Below, one piece after another: positions 1 to 11,800 of a DNA stretch of 64,000 nt. Made by a program: the position numbers and the translations under genes. Each line of letters begins with the position of its first letter. Positions within the stretch are counted from its first letter, which is position 1. Under the pieces are notes generated by a model. It was not told the DNA's origin. It did no database searches and worked only from the letters and a program-made list of their open reading frames with translations. The stretch covers positions 496,001 through 560,000 of the forward strand of contig JAFEKR010000034.1 in NCBI GenBank assembly GCA_019022495.1. The letters run 5' to 3'. Origin of the DNA: Epichloe hybrida (Eukaryota > Ascomycota > Sordariomycetes > Hypocreales > Clavicipitaceae).

Positions 1-279
1 AACCTCCCTATAATTCCTATTATTATCTATACTGATTTGTACTCTTTGTATAAATGCCTTGTTAAGCTTAGTACCATAAAGGAGAAGCGTCTTATAATTG
101 ATATCATGGCCCTTTGTTAATTATACAAGCGACGAGAGATTTGCGAGATTAGATAGATTGATGGGAATGACAACCTTACCAATGTATTTACGAAGGCATT
201 GCTAAACAAGGCATTTAAGAGGTTTATTATAAGTAATAAGGCGACTGTTAGGATAGAAGGGTGGGTTATGCGATCGTAA
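1..279 (+). pseudogene. Copia B-family pol 3' end (RNase H C-terminus), cut by window edge
   Basis: This is the last part of a Copia polyprotein, read in the frame starting at base 1 and stopping with TAA at 277-279. It is the homologue of 13,586-13,864 in Copia B. The frame has only two internal stops, a TAA and a TAG, each where the family should have Gln or Trp. The Trp near the end (TGG at 262-264) is intact here but is TAG in Copia B, so this copy has suffered less RIP. The rest of the element lies left of the window. Bases 280-501 are its AT-rich 3' untranslated stretch. Confidence 0.8.
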
Positions 280-501
280 CGTTTATGTTAATCTGATGAG
301 ATTAAAGGTGTTGAGAATTAGGCCTACTTATCCTTGTATAGGCTTATAGATTGGATTTTGTTGTTTATTGTACCCCTTCCCCTTGCCCTTTTCTTATGAT
401 GTTATTCGTAATTATTTGATCTTATTTATTCCTTAATTCCTGTTTACTTCTCTTGTTAATATTATGCGTTGATAATTGTGTTAAGAAGAGAGAGTTTCTA
501 G

Positions 502-797
502 TGTTAGAATAAGCATGATATTAATAAGGGTGTGCGCCTCTGATTAGGTAGGCGCGTTGTATTGCGGACCCACATGTCTGGCCTGACCGCGCTACGATCG
601 GAGTTGGCATATGTGGCCTCTTCGCCGATAACCCCGATTAAGGACCCTTTTCCTATGATAAATAGCGCACCCTCTTTGCTTCTATTTAATCCCTCTTTTG
701 CTTGCTTTGATAGACTAGAATATATGATGATTACGTGCACTTTAGTCCACCCCGAAAACCCTACGCGTAGGTTAATGGTATCCTGTAGATACCAACA
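502..797 (+). repeat. 3' LTR of the left-edge Copia B-family element (296 bp)
   Basis: This 296-bp block matches 8104-8399 and 14087-14382 and has exactly the same length. It starts TGTTAGAATAAGC and ends ATACCAACA, so it has the TG...CA ends of an LTR. It retains more C and G than the other two copies. Short open frames on both strands inside it are by-products of the LTR sequence. The target duplication cannot be checked because the 5' end is outside the window. Confidence 0.88.
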
Positions 798-1034
798 GAT
801 ACTAAGAAAAGAGTAAAAATAGGTGCAAACTTTACACTTTGCGTTGTCCCTAGGCAAAGTTTACACAGGTGCAAAGCAACAGTACAAAGTAGCCGCCCCA
901 TACAACTCCACATACAATTTGTACCATGAAAAGTCAGTGCAAGCTTTGCACCGGCTCGTGGATCAGACCCTAAGTTGCCTAGGGATAACACAAAGTGTAA
1001 AGTTTGCACTTATTTTCGCTCTTTTCTTAGTATC
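798..1034. mobile_element. Palindromic MITE-like element with about 60-bp terminal inverted repeats
   Basis: The left arm (798-857) and right arm (975-1034) are near-perfect inverted repeats. They begin GATACTAAGAAAAGAG and end CTCTTTTCTTAGTATC. The roughly 117-bp centre contains a second internal copy of the GTTTACAC/GGTGCAAA words. The ends can be read as TA-flanked (GA-TA...TA-TC), which would fit a Tc1/mariner-type target, but the palindrome extends past the TA, so the boundary is unsure. No coding capacity is visible. The element directly abuts the LTR at 797, so the Copia insertion may have landed at its edge. Confidence 0.7.
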
Positions 1035-1249
1035 TTTTCCTTTTGTAAGTATTTACGTAGCCTTAGTTAAAAAGATATATTATAAATAAGGGGGGTTATA
1101 GTGTTTATGTAATTTAAATAAAGTTCTATAAATTTCTATGTATCTTAGCTAATAAAAATAGCTAGCGCGTCCGCTTATGTGCATTTTGCACTCGTGTTAA
1201 GTTTGCACCGGCTCGTGGATCAGGCCCTAAGGGTGTAGATAGGTGATGA
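1035..1249. other. AT-rich spacer with a fragment of the MITE interior
   Basis: No gene is visible here. Bases 1201-1230 repeat the MITE interior at 945-974 (the TTTGCACCGGCTCGTGGATC block) almost exactly. This suggests a second, decayed copy of the same repeat at the edge of Copia C. Confidence 0.5.
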
Positions 1250-4043
1250 AAAGTGTTCAATTTGATTAATCAGAGGTGCAGACGACAGCCGACTTTTATA
1301 CCTAAAGGGTACATAGTGCGCTATAGTAATAACTAGTCTACAGAGGTACTTCTAATACATTTGTCTCTACTAATATCTTATCCTAGTTAATGCGCGCCCC
1401 TTACTTATATATCTAATACTTTAGGGAGCTCTTCCTAATATACCCCCTATAGCTAAGATAACTATTAAAGCTAATAATCTAAGGCATAGGAAGAGATTAT
1501 AAATAATCTCTAGTATTATAATTAGGTAGGAATCTCCCTTATGCTAATTCTATAGCAGAAGTCCCTATGTATTTAACCTAATAAAGGCTTTATAAAGCTA
1601 TCTATAAGCATCTTAGAGGTCTTTATCTAATTTACCTTAATATTACCTATCACACACTACTCTTAAATTTATATCTAATTTATATTAAGGTGCTTAAGGC
1701 TAGTTTAAAGCCTTCCTTCTATATGTTTAGTAATCTAGATTATCTACTTATTATTACACTAGATAATTAAGAGCAGCGGTATATGTATATTAATATTATA
1801 AAGTAGCTTACTAAGAGAAATACACTCTTTTACACTATAATTTAGGGTAAAGAGCTCTGCTTCTATACTTAAAGTTATTACATAATATTACCTCCTAGAC
1901 TTCTAATTAATCATAGCGCTATATATAATAAAAACATAGCCTTACATTAACTTCTAAGTCTTAGGATTATTACTAAGTAAAGCATCTATACTAGAAAATA
2001 ATATATTAAAGCTATCCGCGCCTAAATATTATAAATAAAGCTTCTTTATATTCTAAGCATATAGTAAAGCACCCTATGCTAGCTTAATATGCTTTACTAA
2101 TAAATTTATTATAAAAGAGGCTAGCTTTAAAGCTATAAACACTATATTAGGTCTTCTAATAATATAAAGGTATACTAAAGAGCCTATAATTATTCTATAG
2201 TAGCTAATTTCTTTATCTAAAGCTTTATTATTATTTAGGTAAATTATAGCTATTAGGAGAGGAGCTATAATTAAGCTCTTTAACTCGTTATTAACAATAT
2301 TAGGAATGAACTTCTAAGCAATCTTTTAAATGTATAATTCCTATAATAACCACATCTCTTTAGTTTCGCGATTTCTAATGATTTTAATACCTAGGAACTA
2401 CTTTAATTCACCTTAGTTCTTAACGTCTAGGCTGTTTATTAATTGCTTATGTAATTCTTTAAATTCTACTTTAGATCTATTAAGGTAAAGCACTATAATA
2501 TTATCTATATAGAAAAACAGGATAAAATCATCCTTTATAAAGATACATAAGTCTTCTTTCCCTTAGATAAAGCTAAGCTTTAAAAGGAATCTCTTTAAGT
2601 AAAGAAACTATTATTAGGGAGCTTCCTATAGCCTATATAATACTCTAATTATCTTCTAGAGATAACCTTTTGCGTTTATACCCTCTAGGGGCTTATAGAA
2701 GATAGGTTCTTTAAGTTCTATATATAAGAAGGTATTCTAAACATTATATTATTAAGTATTAAGATTATTAGCATAATAAACCATAAGTAGTATTTATAGA
2801 GATTAAGAAGCAAGCATTACAATATAGTTATTAAGGTTATCCTTTAGTTATTAATTACCTTATACTACTATTTAAGCCTTAAACTCTATAACTATGCCCT
2901 TTTTATTAGTTTTATATTTAAAAACCTAGCTAAGGTTAATAATTTCCTTATGCTTATTAGGATTAATTAGTTCCTTAGGTATATCCTCCTAGTAGTTTAA
3001 GAATAGAAGCTTTAAAAGCTTCTTTATAATCACTTCCTTCTAGTAATTATAATAAGGTAATACTATTACCTAGTAATAATAGGTAAGTTCTAAAGGCATA
3101 TCTTTAATCTATAAATTATACTAAGTTCCTTAGAGCGCTATAGAGAAAGTAAAAGAAAACTATACCTACCTAGCTTTCCTTAAATCCTTTTATTAATATT
3201 TTCTAGTTATAATATTATTTAGATTAATACTATTATTATAGGAACTATAATTCTTTATAGTCTTACTACTCTTAGTAGTAATTTTACTAGTCTCCGTAGT
3301 AGTCTCCGCGTGTTTAGCTATCATGTTATTTATAAATTTATTAATCTTATAAAATAGTGTATTATTACCTTATACCTAAAGCTCTATATTCTCTATAGTA
3401 ACTAGTGCCTTATAAGAAGAGTTAGGAGGGGTTAAAAAAGCACTAATATAGCTGCTTTCTTACCCTAATATATAAGGTAGTGTTTTTACTTTAAACTAAT
3501 TATTTCCTTACTCTATAACTAAGGGCTAAAAGTCATAATTCTCCTCTTCTAGGTTTATTCCTATAAGGTCTTAACTAATTTCTTTATTAAGGTCTTTAGC
3601 TTTAAGCTCTTTAAGTAGCGTAATTATTTATATCTTCTCTTTCTAAGCTAATTTAATCTCTTCTTCTAGTTTAAAGAATAAGGCCTTATCAAACTATACA
3701 CACGCTAATATAATAACCTTATAATTACAAAGGGTTAGAACCTAGATAATATACTAAGATTTACCCTTATAACCTACAAGGTATCTAATATGAGCTTTCT
3801 ACTCTAACTAAGGGATTACGTTATTTAATTTAATATACTCTAGAGCTTTTGTTATTATAGGAAACGCTTTATATCCGTAAGCTTATAGATATGAAATTAA
3901 GGGCTTTTAGATCTCTAATATCTGTGAATAGGCAGGGACGGTTTTCCTAGCCTAATTCCACTAAAGTTCATATAGTGTAATCTATTTCCTATAATACTCA
4001 AAAGGCGTTTAATTTAATAGATAAACCACTATATTAAAGATCT
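1250..4043 (-). mobile_element. Copia C remnant, 3' part (reverse transcriptase/RNase H side)
   Basis: On the minus strand this stretch reads as a decayed Ty1/copia pol. The RT active-site box is at about 2500-2511 and reads Tyr-Ile-Asp-Asn instead of Tyr-Val-Asp-Asp. The text around it resembles Copia RT, with many TAA/TAG stops. The continuation toward the integrase core is found beyond Copia A at 19,440-19,975. The two halves are separated by Copia A with a GATCT duplication, so Copia C is the oldest layer of the nest. I could not find its LTRs, and the lower boundary is approximate. Confidence 0.65.
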
Positions 4044-4867
4044 TGTTAAAAATAAGACCTATTTTTAGGGCTTTTCTAGTTAAAGAACCTTGTTATTACT
4101 AGCTTGCTTTGCAAGTCTAACAGCTGCACTGCAGCTATCAACGGTCGCGAGGGCAGCTGTCAATGGCTGCGTCGCAGCTGTCAACAGCTGCGACCGACCG
4201 TGTGGATAACTAATTAGTCAATTGCGTTGTGGCTGCAAGTGTAGCCATAACCACGCCACTAGTAATTAGGTAAGCTAGGGTAATGTAAGCTAGGGTAACA
4301 TAAGCAGGTTACCCTACATATAACTTACCCTATAGCTATCTTTAACAACGATTTTCTCTTTATCTAGAGGTTATACAAAAGTTTCACATATAGTAAATTA
4401 AAGCTTAAAGATAAGGCTTTCTTTTTATATAAGGTTATTTTTTAGACCAAAAGTTAGTGCATATAGGTTACTAGCTAGTATAGTAGTGAGTTAATTTTTT
4501 AGTTTTTGCATACAAATGAATTTTACGGAAAATCAAAAGTAGCCCGTAAGACCCCGTTAGCGGCCCGGATCCACTAATATAGTTAGTAAGTCTATAAGAG
4601 AAAGAAGATCTTTTTAACTAGCTAGATAGCTAGTCCTCTTAACTAATAACAGCCGCATTACCTATATAACATATCTAAAATCAATTCTATTACTCTATAA
4701 GATATTATAAAAGTAATCTAAATTGAATTCTATTAGTTAATAACTACCATAACCTTCCGTTGCGTTACGTTAATTAATTTAACGTTACAGCCCTATTAGT
4801 CCCCGACCATAGAGCTTACACCTGTATAGCTGTTGCTAGCTAGTAACTAGCTCCCTACATTTCAATA
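4044..4867 (+). repeat. Copia A 5' LTR (824 bp)
   Basis: The LTR starts TGTTAAAAATAAGAC and ends CATTTCAATA. It matches 18616-19439 in length and order, and the differences I saw are mainly C/T and G/A. It contains a perfect hairpin with 10-bp arms and a TCAA loop at 4171-4194, within a GC-richer island at 4120-4205. Confidence 0.9.
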
Positions 4868-4868
4868 G

Positions 4869-4881
4869 GTTATGAGCCCGG
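4869..4881 (+). other. Primer-binding site: complement of the initiator-tRNA anticodon loop
   Basis: GTTATGAGCCCGG lies one base after the 5' LTR. Its complement, CCGGGCTCATAAC, is the anticodon stem-loop of eukaryotic initiator tRNA-Met (CAT anticodon). Copia-type elements are known to prime from an initiator half-tRNA cut in the anticodon loop, so this fits. Copia D has the same word at 38406-38418. Confidence 0.8.
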
Positions 4882-4924
4882 CTCTATCACTATAAATTCC
4901 TTTTAGGTCATTTTGTGTGCGAAT

Positions 4925-5080
4925 ATAGAAGACTTCCCTTCTATAAAAAAGGAAGGACCTGCGAGAAAGAAGCTTTTCCCTTCTATAAAAAGGAATCAAT
5001 TGTGGCCACAGAAGACTTCCCTTCTATAAAAAAGGAAGGACCCGCGAGATAGAAGTTTTTTCCCTTCTATAAAAAGGAAA
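4925..5080 (+). repeat. Copia A leader: duplicated block with four short hairpins
   Basis: A block of about 80 bp is present twice in direct orientation, starting near 4927 and 5007. Each copy contains two versions of CCCTTCTATAAAAA(A)GGAA, giving four small inverted repeats just upstream of the gag start codon. Such structures could act in packaging or translation of the element RNA, but that is inference. Confidence 0.65.
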
Positions 5081-7888
5081 ATGAATACCAAAGGAAAGGG
5101 AAAGGAACCTATTGGCCCTAACCCTAGTGCGCAAGAGGTTCTAAATAACTAGCTAAAAGAGCAGGCTATTAAGCAACAAGCAACTATAGACTAGTTATTA
5201 GAGAAGCTAGAAAGCCTATCTATAACTATAAATAGTCATATGGAGGGTGTGGAATCTGATAAGCCCGCTAGTCAGCAGTAAGATCAGCAGCCTGTTTAAG
5301 AAAATCAAGCTGAATCTAGCTCTGTACAAGCAACCTTTAATAATTTAATTATTAAGGAATTTAATAAGAGGGTTTATAGTTTCCCAGAGACTACTAGGCT
5401 TAAAGGAGCTAAAAATTTCGAACAATAGAAACAAGCCCTAACTATCTAATTTAAAGCTTTAGGCATGCCTAATTTTCTAGATAATCCGGAGAGTTCTAGG
5501 GCGCTAGGGGATCTAGATCAAGCTATTATCCTTATGTTACTAAGGGATAGTTGTACAGAAGGACCCCAAGCCGCTATAACTTGGCAAAAATCACCTGAAG
5601 AAGCCTATAATTTACTTGTAAGGTAATATTCACATAGCGTTAAAATCCAGAGGGGGTCCCTATATTCAGAATTTCATAACCTGAATTTTCAAGAGTTTAA
5701 GGGGACTCTAGAGTCCTTTAATGCAGTCTTTAATAATCTACTAGCTAGATTATCGATTTCTGGGGTCCTGATTGCTCCTATAGATCAGGTTAATCAATAT
5801 CTTTAATCCCTAAAATCAACCTTCCCTTAGTAGGCTGAGAGGCAACGATTTAGCATGCGTACGAATAGGGCTATAGGGGCTCCCCTAGATGCCCTAAATC
5901 TTCAATTCTTAATAGCAGACCTTCTAGCAGAACAAAGGGATAAGTCATTTACAGTATCCAAAGCCCTGAATTATAGGGCTAAAAACCTTGAAAAGGGTGC
6001 CAAAGAAAAAGAAAAGGCCCCTAAGGATCAGAAGAAGAAAGGAGGCTCTGAAGAAAATAAGGGCTCTTCTAATTCTAATTCTTCTTCTAATAAGAAGAAG
6101 AAAAAGAAGCAAAAAGGTCAAAAATCAGATAAAAAGGATAATAAAGAGACCTCTGGAGAGGGATCTTTTATGCTAGGAAATTATAACCTTTCTAACAGTG
6201 CTCTTAAACCGTATAAGAAGCCTAGCCTTTATAAGACTAGTTATAAGAGCTCTAGTGATAGTAGCTCTGATTCTAGCTCTAGTGAATCGGATGATGAAAA
6301 TCAAGAAATTAAAACCTTAAATGGTTTTAATTATTACAGTAAAGACATGAAAAAGGCCCTATTATATAATATAGGCTTGACTATATATATTGTTAATTCT
6401 AGGGAGGTCTTTAGGGATTATACCCCCTATAAAAAGGGGGAATCCAACCCTATTATAACTGGTGGTGGCCCTATTTACGCTAAGGGTCACGGTAGTGCTG
6501 TTTTTGAGGTCCTATATCAGAAAAATCCAGCTAAATATAGGACCTTAGTGCTTAAAGTTGCGCTATATTTTCCTTAGCTTGATGTTAATATAGTTAGTGG
6601 ACTTACGCACTATATATCTGGTGGTTGCCTTATAAAAAACCTACTTTATCTTAAAGATAGGTCTCTTATTGTAACCTTAGATATAGAAAAACATGGTTTT
6701 TTCTTCCACATTAAAAACCAATCTACGCCTAAGTTATCTAAAGGGCCCTGTAATTCGCATTATATCCGACCTTTTACCTACGCCGCTTTTAAGGGTCATA
6801 GCTATCCGATTAGCTACCCTATAGAGGTTCAAATTCCCTCTAAAAAGCCGGATTAGGCTTCTGATTTAGACGAAATCGACGAAAATGATGATGATATTGA
6901 AGAAATCGTACGGGATGATTTAGAGGAATTAGTCCCTTCTTCTTCGCCTATAGCCCTAGGTTAGGTCCCTTATAAATCTAAGGAAATAGATTTAGGGGTG
7001 TTAGAGGGCCCTAGTAGAGGAAAAGGGTCCCTAATACCTCTCCAAGAGGCCTGTGGTTCTTAAGGGGCCTAGCAGGGGACTAGTGAAGAGGGCCCTAGTC
7101 TAGATCCTAATTCAGACCCTAAGGATCTTTAATATCAACGGTTGTTAGAACTAGCTGGCCTATGGCATGTATAATTAGGGCACCTAGGTCTTCCTTTGCT
7201 AAAGAAAACTAGCCTTATAACTAAAGGAATCCCTGATTTTTCTAAAATTAAGGATAAGGATTTTAGATGTATTGCTTGTGATCAATCTAAGGCAGTTAGA
7301 AGACCTAGGAAGTTAGCTATCCCTGACCCCCCTAGAGCTCTAGATTGAATAGAGGGGGATACGCTAAAAATCAGTCCTACGCCGTACAATAAACAGTCAA
7401 TTTGCTTATTTTTAGTTGATCGAAAGACTAGATATAAGTGGGTTATCTTATTACCTAATAAGGAAGGCTTAACTGTTTATAAGGCTATTAAAGGCTTCTT
7501 TAGAGGGCTTAAAAATCAACTAGGTTAATATCCTAGGCACCTTCACTTTGATGGGGGCTAGGAAATCGATTCTAGTTGTTAAGCTTAGTTGAATTCTAAA
7601 GGGATTAAATTTACGACTTCTAGTCCCTATATCCATGAGCAAAATGGATTAGCAGAACGTTCAATTCGTACTATTCTAGATCGATTAAGGGCTACTATCT
7701 AGTGGGCAAAATTACCGTTATTTTTATGGTGTTTTGTATTACCTGTAGTTGTTAACCTTGTTAATATAACTGCTAATACCACTAAGGATGAAAGCCCTGA
7801 ACAGCTGCTATCTAGGGAGCTAAATCAGCCTTATACAACTGATATTAGCAGTATTAGAGCTATAGGATCTTACTGTGAGCAGAGCATT

Positions 7889-8030
7889 GTTGTATTGTAT
7901 TGTATTGTATTTTTTGGCCCTTCGATGTATTGTATTGTATTGTATTGCCCTATGTATTGTATTGTGTATTGTATTGTATTAAAAATACAATACAATACAA
8001 TACAATACATACAATACAATGTATTGTTAG
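7889..8030. repeat. Left subterminal TGTATTG/CAATACA array of the hAT-like element
   Basis: TGTATTGTATTG runs are followed, after an AAAA turn near 7980-7985, by their reverse complement ATACAATACAAT. The block could therefore fold into a long hairpin. Open frames here are low-complexity artefacts. Confidence 0.8.
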
Positions 8031-8103
8031 GGAAAAAGATAAGTGGGGTATTATATAAATTCATTATATAGTAGATTTTTTAAATAATCTAATCATAGTA
8101 TTC

Positions 8104-8399
8104 TGTTGGAACAAGCATGATATCAACAAGGGTGCGCGCCTCTGATTAGGTGAGCGCGTTGCATCGCGGACCCACATGTCCGGCCTGACCGCGCCGCGAT
8201 CGGAGTTAGCACATGTGGCCTCTTTGCTAATAACCCTAATTAAGGCCCCTTTTCCTATGATAAATAGCGTACCCTCTTTGCTTCTATTTAATCCCTCTTT
8301 TACTTGCTTTAATAGACTAGAATATATAATAATTACATACACTTTAGTCCACCCTAAAAACCCTACGCGTAAGTTAATAGTATCTTATAGATACTAATA
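8104..8399 (+). repeat. Copia B 5' LTR (296 bp)
   Basis: This block starts TGTTGGAACAAGC and ends GATACTAATA, where the less mutated copy at 502-797 ends GATACCAACA. The length is identical in all three copies. Confidence 0.9.
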
Positions 8400-8849
8400 C
8401 TAATTAGTGGTTATCTCTATAGATACTATAGATTAGTAAGGTTTATAGAAGAGGTATTAGTATTAAGGACTTACCTTATAAAAGAGAAAGTGCTACTCTA
8501 AGATACTAAATATGCTAAGGAAGAAGTATATTCTAGCTCTTCTTTTACCTTAAGTAACTACAACTAGCTCTATACTAAATCTAAGCTTATTAACTTAATT
8601 AAGGCCTAGTTAGTAACTAACCTAACCTATCCTTAATTATTTAATTAAACCTACTAAAGGATAAAGATAATAGCTTTACTTATAATCCTTTAGACTTCTA
8701 TTAATTCTCTATTTTCCTTACCCCCCTATCTACCACTAATATTATAGTAAAACATTAAGATTAACTAGAGGGATCTAGAGCCTAAGATATTCTCTCTAAT
8801 CATAAATATACCTTCCCCCCTAAGGATACTAGAAGAGGAGCTAATCTAT

Positions 8850-11800
8850 AAGTTATATCTTACCTCCTTAACTACATATCCCCTAATTTACACTAATACA
8901 TTATATAATAAGCACTAGAGAATAAGAAATTATTTAATCTTAAAGTAAACACTACCCCTAAAGAACTTATAGCCTAGATTCTTATTAAGAAAGTAACCTA
9001 TAAATATAAGAACCTATACCTATAAACCCTATCCACTATCTTTAGTAATAACTTTAGAGAATAAAAATAAGAAATATTCTAAGTAGCAAATCCTAAAGCT
9101 ATAAAGAGTTTTTAAGACTTTCTCTTCTTTAGTAGTGTTTATATAGACCTATAGAGTTACTATAAGATAGTAGTCTTGCTTAAAGATATTATTAACTATA
9201 ATAGATTCTATAACTAGAAAGAAGAAGAAATATAGGAAGTTACTAGGAAGTATTCCCCCTTTAAGAGGTAAATAGTAGAGAAGGACTTTTATAAAGACCT
9301 TCTTCCTATTAGTATCCCTTCTTTTAGAGATTAACTAAAGTAACTAATTACTTTACGTTATCCCTAATCCCCTTAACCACTATAATTACTCCTATTCTAT
9401 TCCTAGATTCTATTACACTAATCCCTAAGTATACTAAGTGTAAGGTAAAGGCATAATAGTAAAGGTAATCCCCTTATTATAAGCCCTTAACTATAACCCT
9501 AGACCCCCCTTGCTTCCCCTCCTATAGTAAGATATTATAATCCCCCTCTATAGTCTAGAACTATAGCACCTCTTCTATAAGATTTAATTATCCCTATTCC
9601 CCCTTAGGAGATAGGCTAACCCTTATTAAAGTAACTACTTAATCTTAATAAATTCTATAGTAATAAGAGTATTAAGTATAGCACTAGGGAGTATAATATT
9701 CTTAATATTAAGCTCTTAACCTATTAAAGGAAGTATAAGATACTAGGGATTATATAAGAATAGTTAGGCTATGGTTTTAAGTTTATACTAAAAGGAAGAC
9801 CTTTATAGTACTTCTTAGAGAACCTTTTAGGCTAAGAAAACCCCTAAGATCTCCTAACTTTTATTTATAGGATTAGGTAGAAGTTTAAGATAAATAATAC
9901 GCATTAAAAAAACCATCTGTTATAGGGAAGATTATAACTACTTATAATTATCTAAGAGAACCCTAGTAAATTAAAGATTAAATGCTTTAAAGACCTTATA
10001 ATAAAGCTTTTAAATCTCTAAAGGGCAAATCCTTATAAATCCTAGTTAGAATTAGACCTCTATAGTTAGATTCTAAATACCTACAAAGGAATCCTAGAAT
10101 ATAAGGCCTATATTATTAATCCTCCTATTAACCTCTAATGCTTTAATGAATAGATAAGGATATTAATTAGCGAATCTAAAGCTTTAATTAATTAGTAGTA
10201 GTTCCTTATAGAAGCTAGCACTAAGGAATACTTTTAGACTAACTATAAGTATAATAGAAAAGGTAAGGAAGCCTAGTATAGTTAATCTTTATTAAAGAGC
10301 AAGCCTTAATACTTAAAAAAGTGTTATATATATAGCAAAGAAAGTTATTAGTTAACTAAACACTTAGATAAGGACTAGAAGGAGGTATTCTAATAATTTA
10401 AGAATTACTCTTACATAGACTTAATAGCTTCTTTATATAATGTATTCCTAATATAGTATGAAGGCGATAATAATCCTAAATTAGCTAAGGATAATAATAT
10501 TAACTAATACCTAATAGAACTTGGTTTTAGTAAAGAAGATAATAATAGCTAAGTGCCTACAAGCTTCTTCACACATAGGACTACCTATAATAGCTATGTA
10601 ACTACTAAGATTCTTGCTAGTAGAGTAATAACTCATACTCTAGTTAAGAAGGATTTATTTAATCTCTAGGAACTAGATAAGGCACTAAGCGTATTTACAC
10701 TTAAAGGATAATATTTATCTAGAACCTTTAAAGGTATTATAGCTAATATAGGTACTATGGGATATTTATTAGTAGGCTACCTTTAATTCTTAGCTTTATA
10801 AAGTGTAATACTAACTATCACGCTTAATAAGTTAGATACTAGGAGAGTAAAGATTAAATTTAGCCCTAGAGAACTAATTAAGGCACTTAGATTAATTAAA
10901 GTGCTAACTCTATTTAGAATTATTCTCTTTTAGGTAATCCTTATAAACACTCCCTTTCTCTTATGCCTTAATAATATAACCTGCCTAAAGATTAATTTCT
11001 ACACATTAGAGAACGTTCTATAGCAAGGGAATATTAAGGTTCCTATTATGTGTAAATAGGGGCATGTGTAAATGCTTCTTAATAAAGAAAAGAGTGTTAC
11101 TTAGAGTTATCTTATAGAGATTAAGCTTCGCTAATTATATTAACGCTTTAGACACCCTTTAGTTTAATATCTTTATAATTTACTATGTAAATTAGGGCAT
11201 AAGGTTAAGTTTAAAGCTATTAAGAAACTAACTAAGGTTTGCTAGTAGTGCTAATTACACGCGGATAGCCTATATTAGTTTAAATTCACTCTTTAGGATA
11301 AATATGCTTATAATTACGAAATCATTATAAACATTATATATCTTAATAGTAACTGCCCTATTCTGTAAGTTATTAATATAGCTACATCCTTTAATGTAAC
11401 TAGATTTATTAAAGATATCTTTGTAAAGACTATATAGGAAGCACTCTGTCTTTACTAGATTAACGTCTATCTAGGCCCCCTAGATTTAATTATTATAGAT
11501 GCTAGAATAACCTTTAGAGGCAAGGAATTTAAGCAGCTTACGTTATTAATAGTAATTAAGATTAAAGACATCCCTATTAAGGCTTACTATAGCATTAGTA
11601 AGGTTAAGTAATATTATAGGCCACTTTAAAAAGCCTATAATATTATCTAACGGGAATGCCTAATAACGCCGGAGCCTATAGCATTACAAATAGTAGTTAA
11701 AGCTATAAATAACACTATAGGATTAAATAGTCTTATGCTAATAGTCCTTATTTTCGGCGCGTATCCTTACATAGTTAAAGAATTACCTCTATTACTAGAT

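Noticed and set aside
504..857. Open frames inside the LTR copies (also at 8064-8342, 8176-8397, 14198-14380, both strands)
   Set aside because: They repeat with the LTR, overlap on both strands and have no domain. They are by-products of the LTR sequence.
7870..8064. Short minus-strand frame of Tyr/Cys/Ile/Gln repeats
   Set aside because: It is the translation of the TGTATTG array of the hAT-like element.
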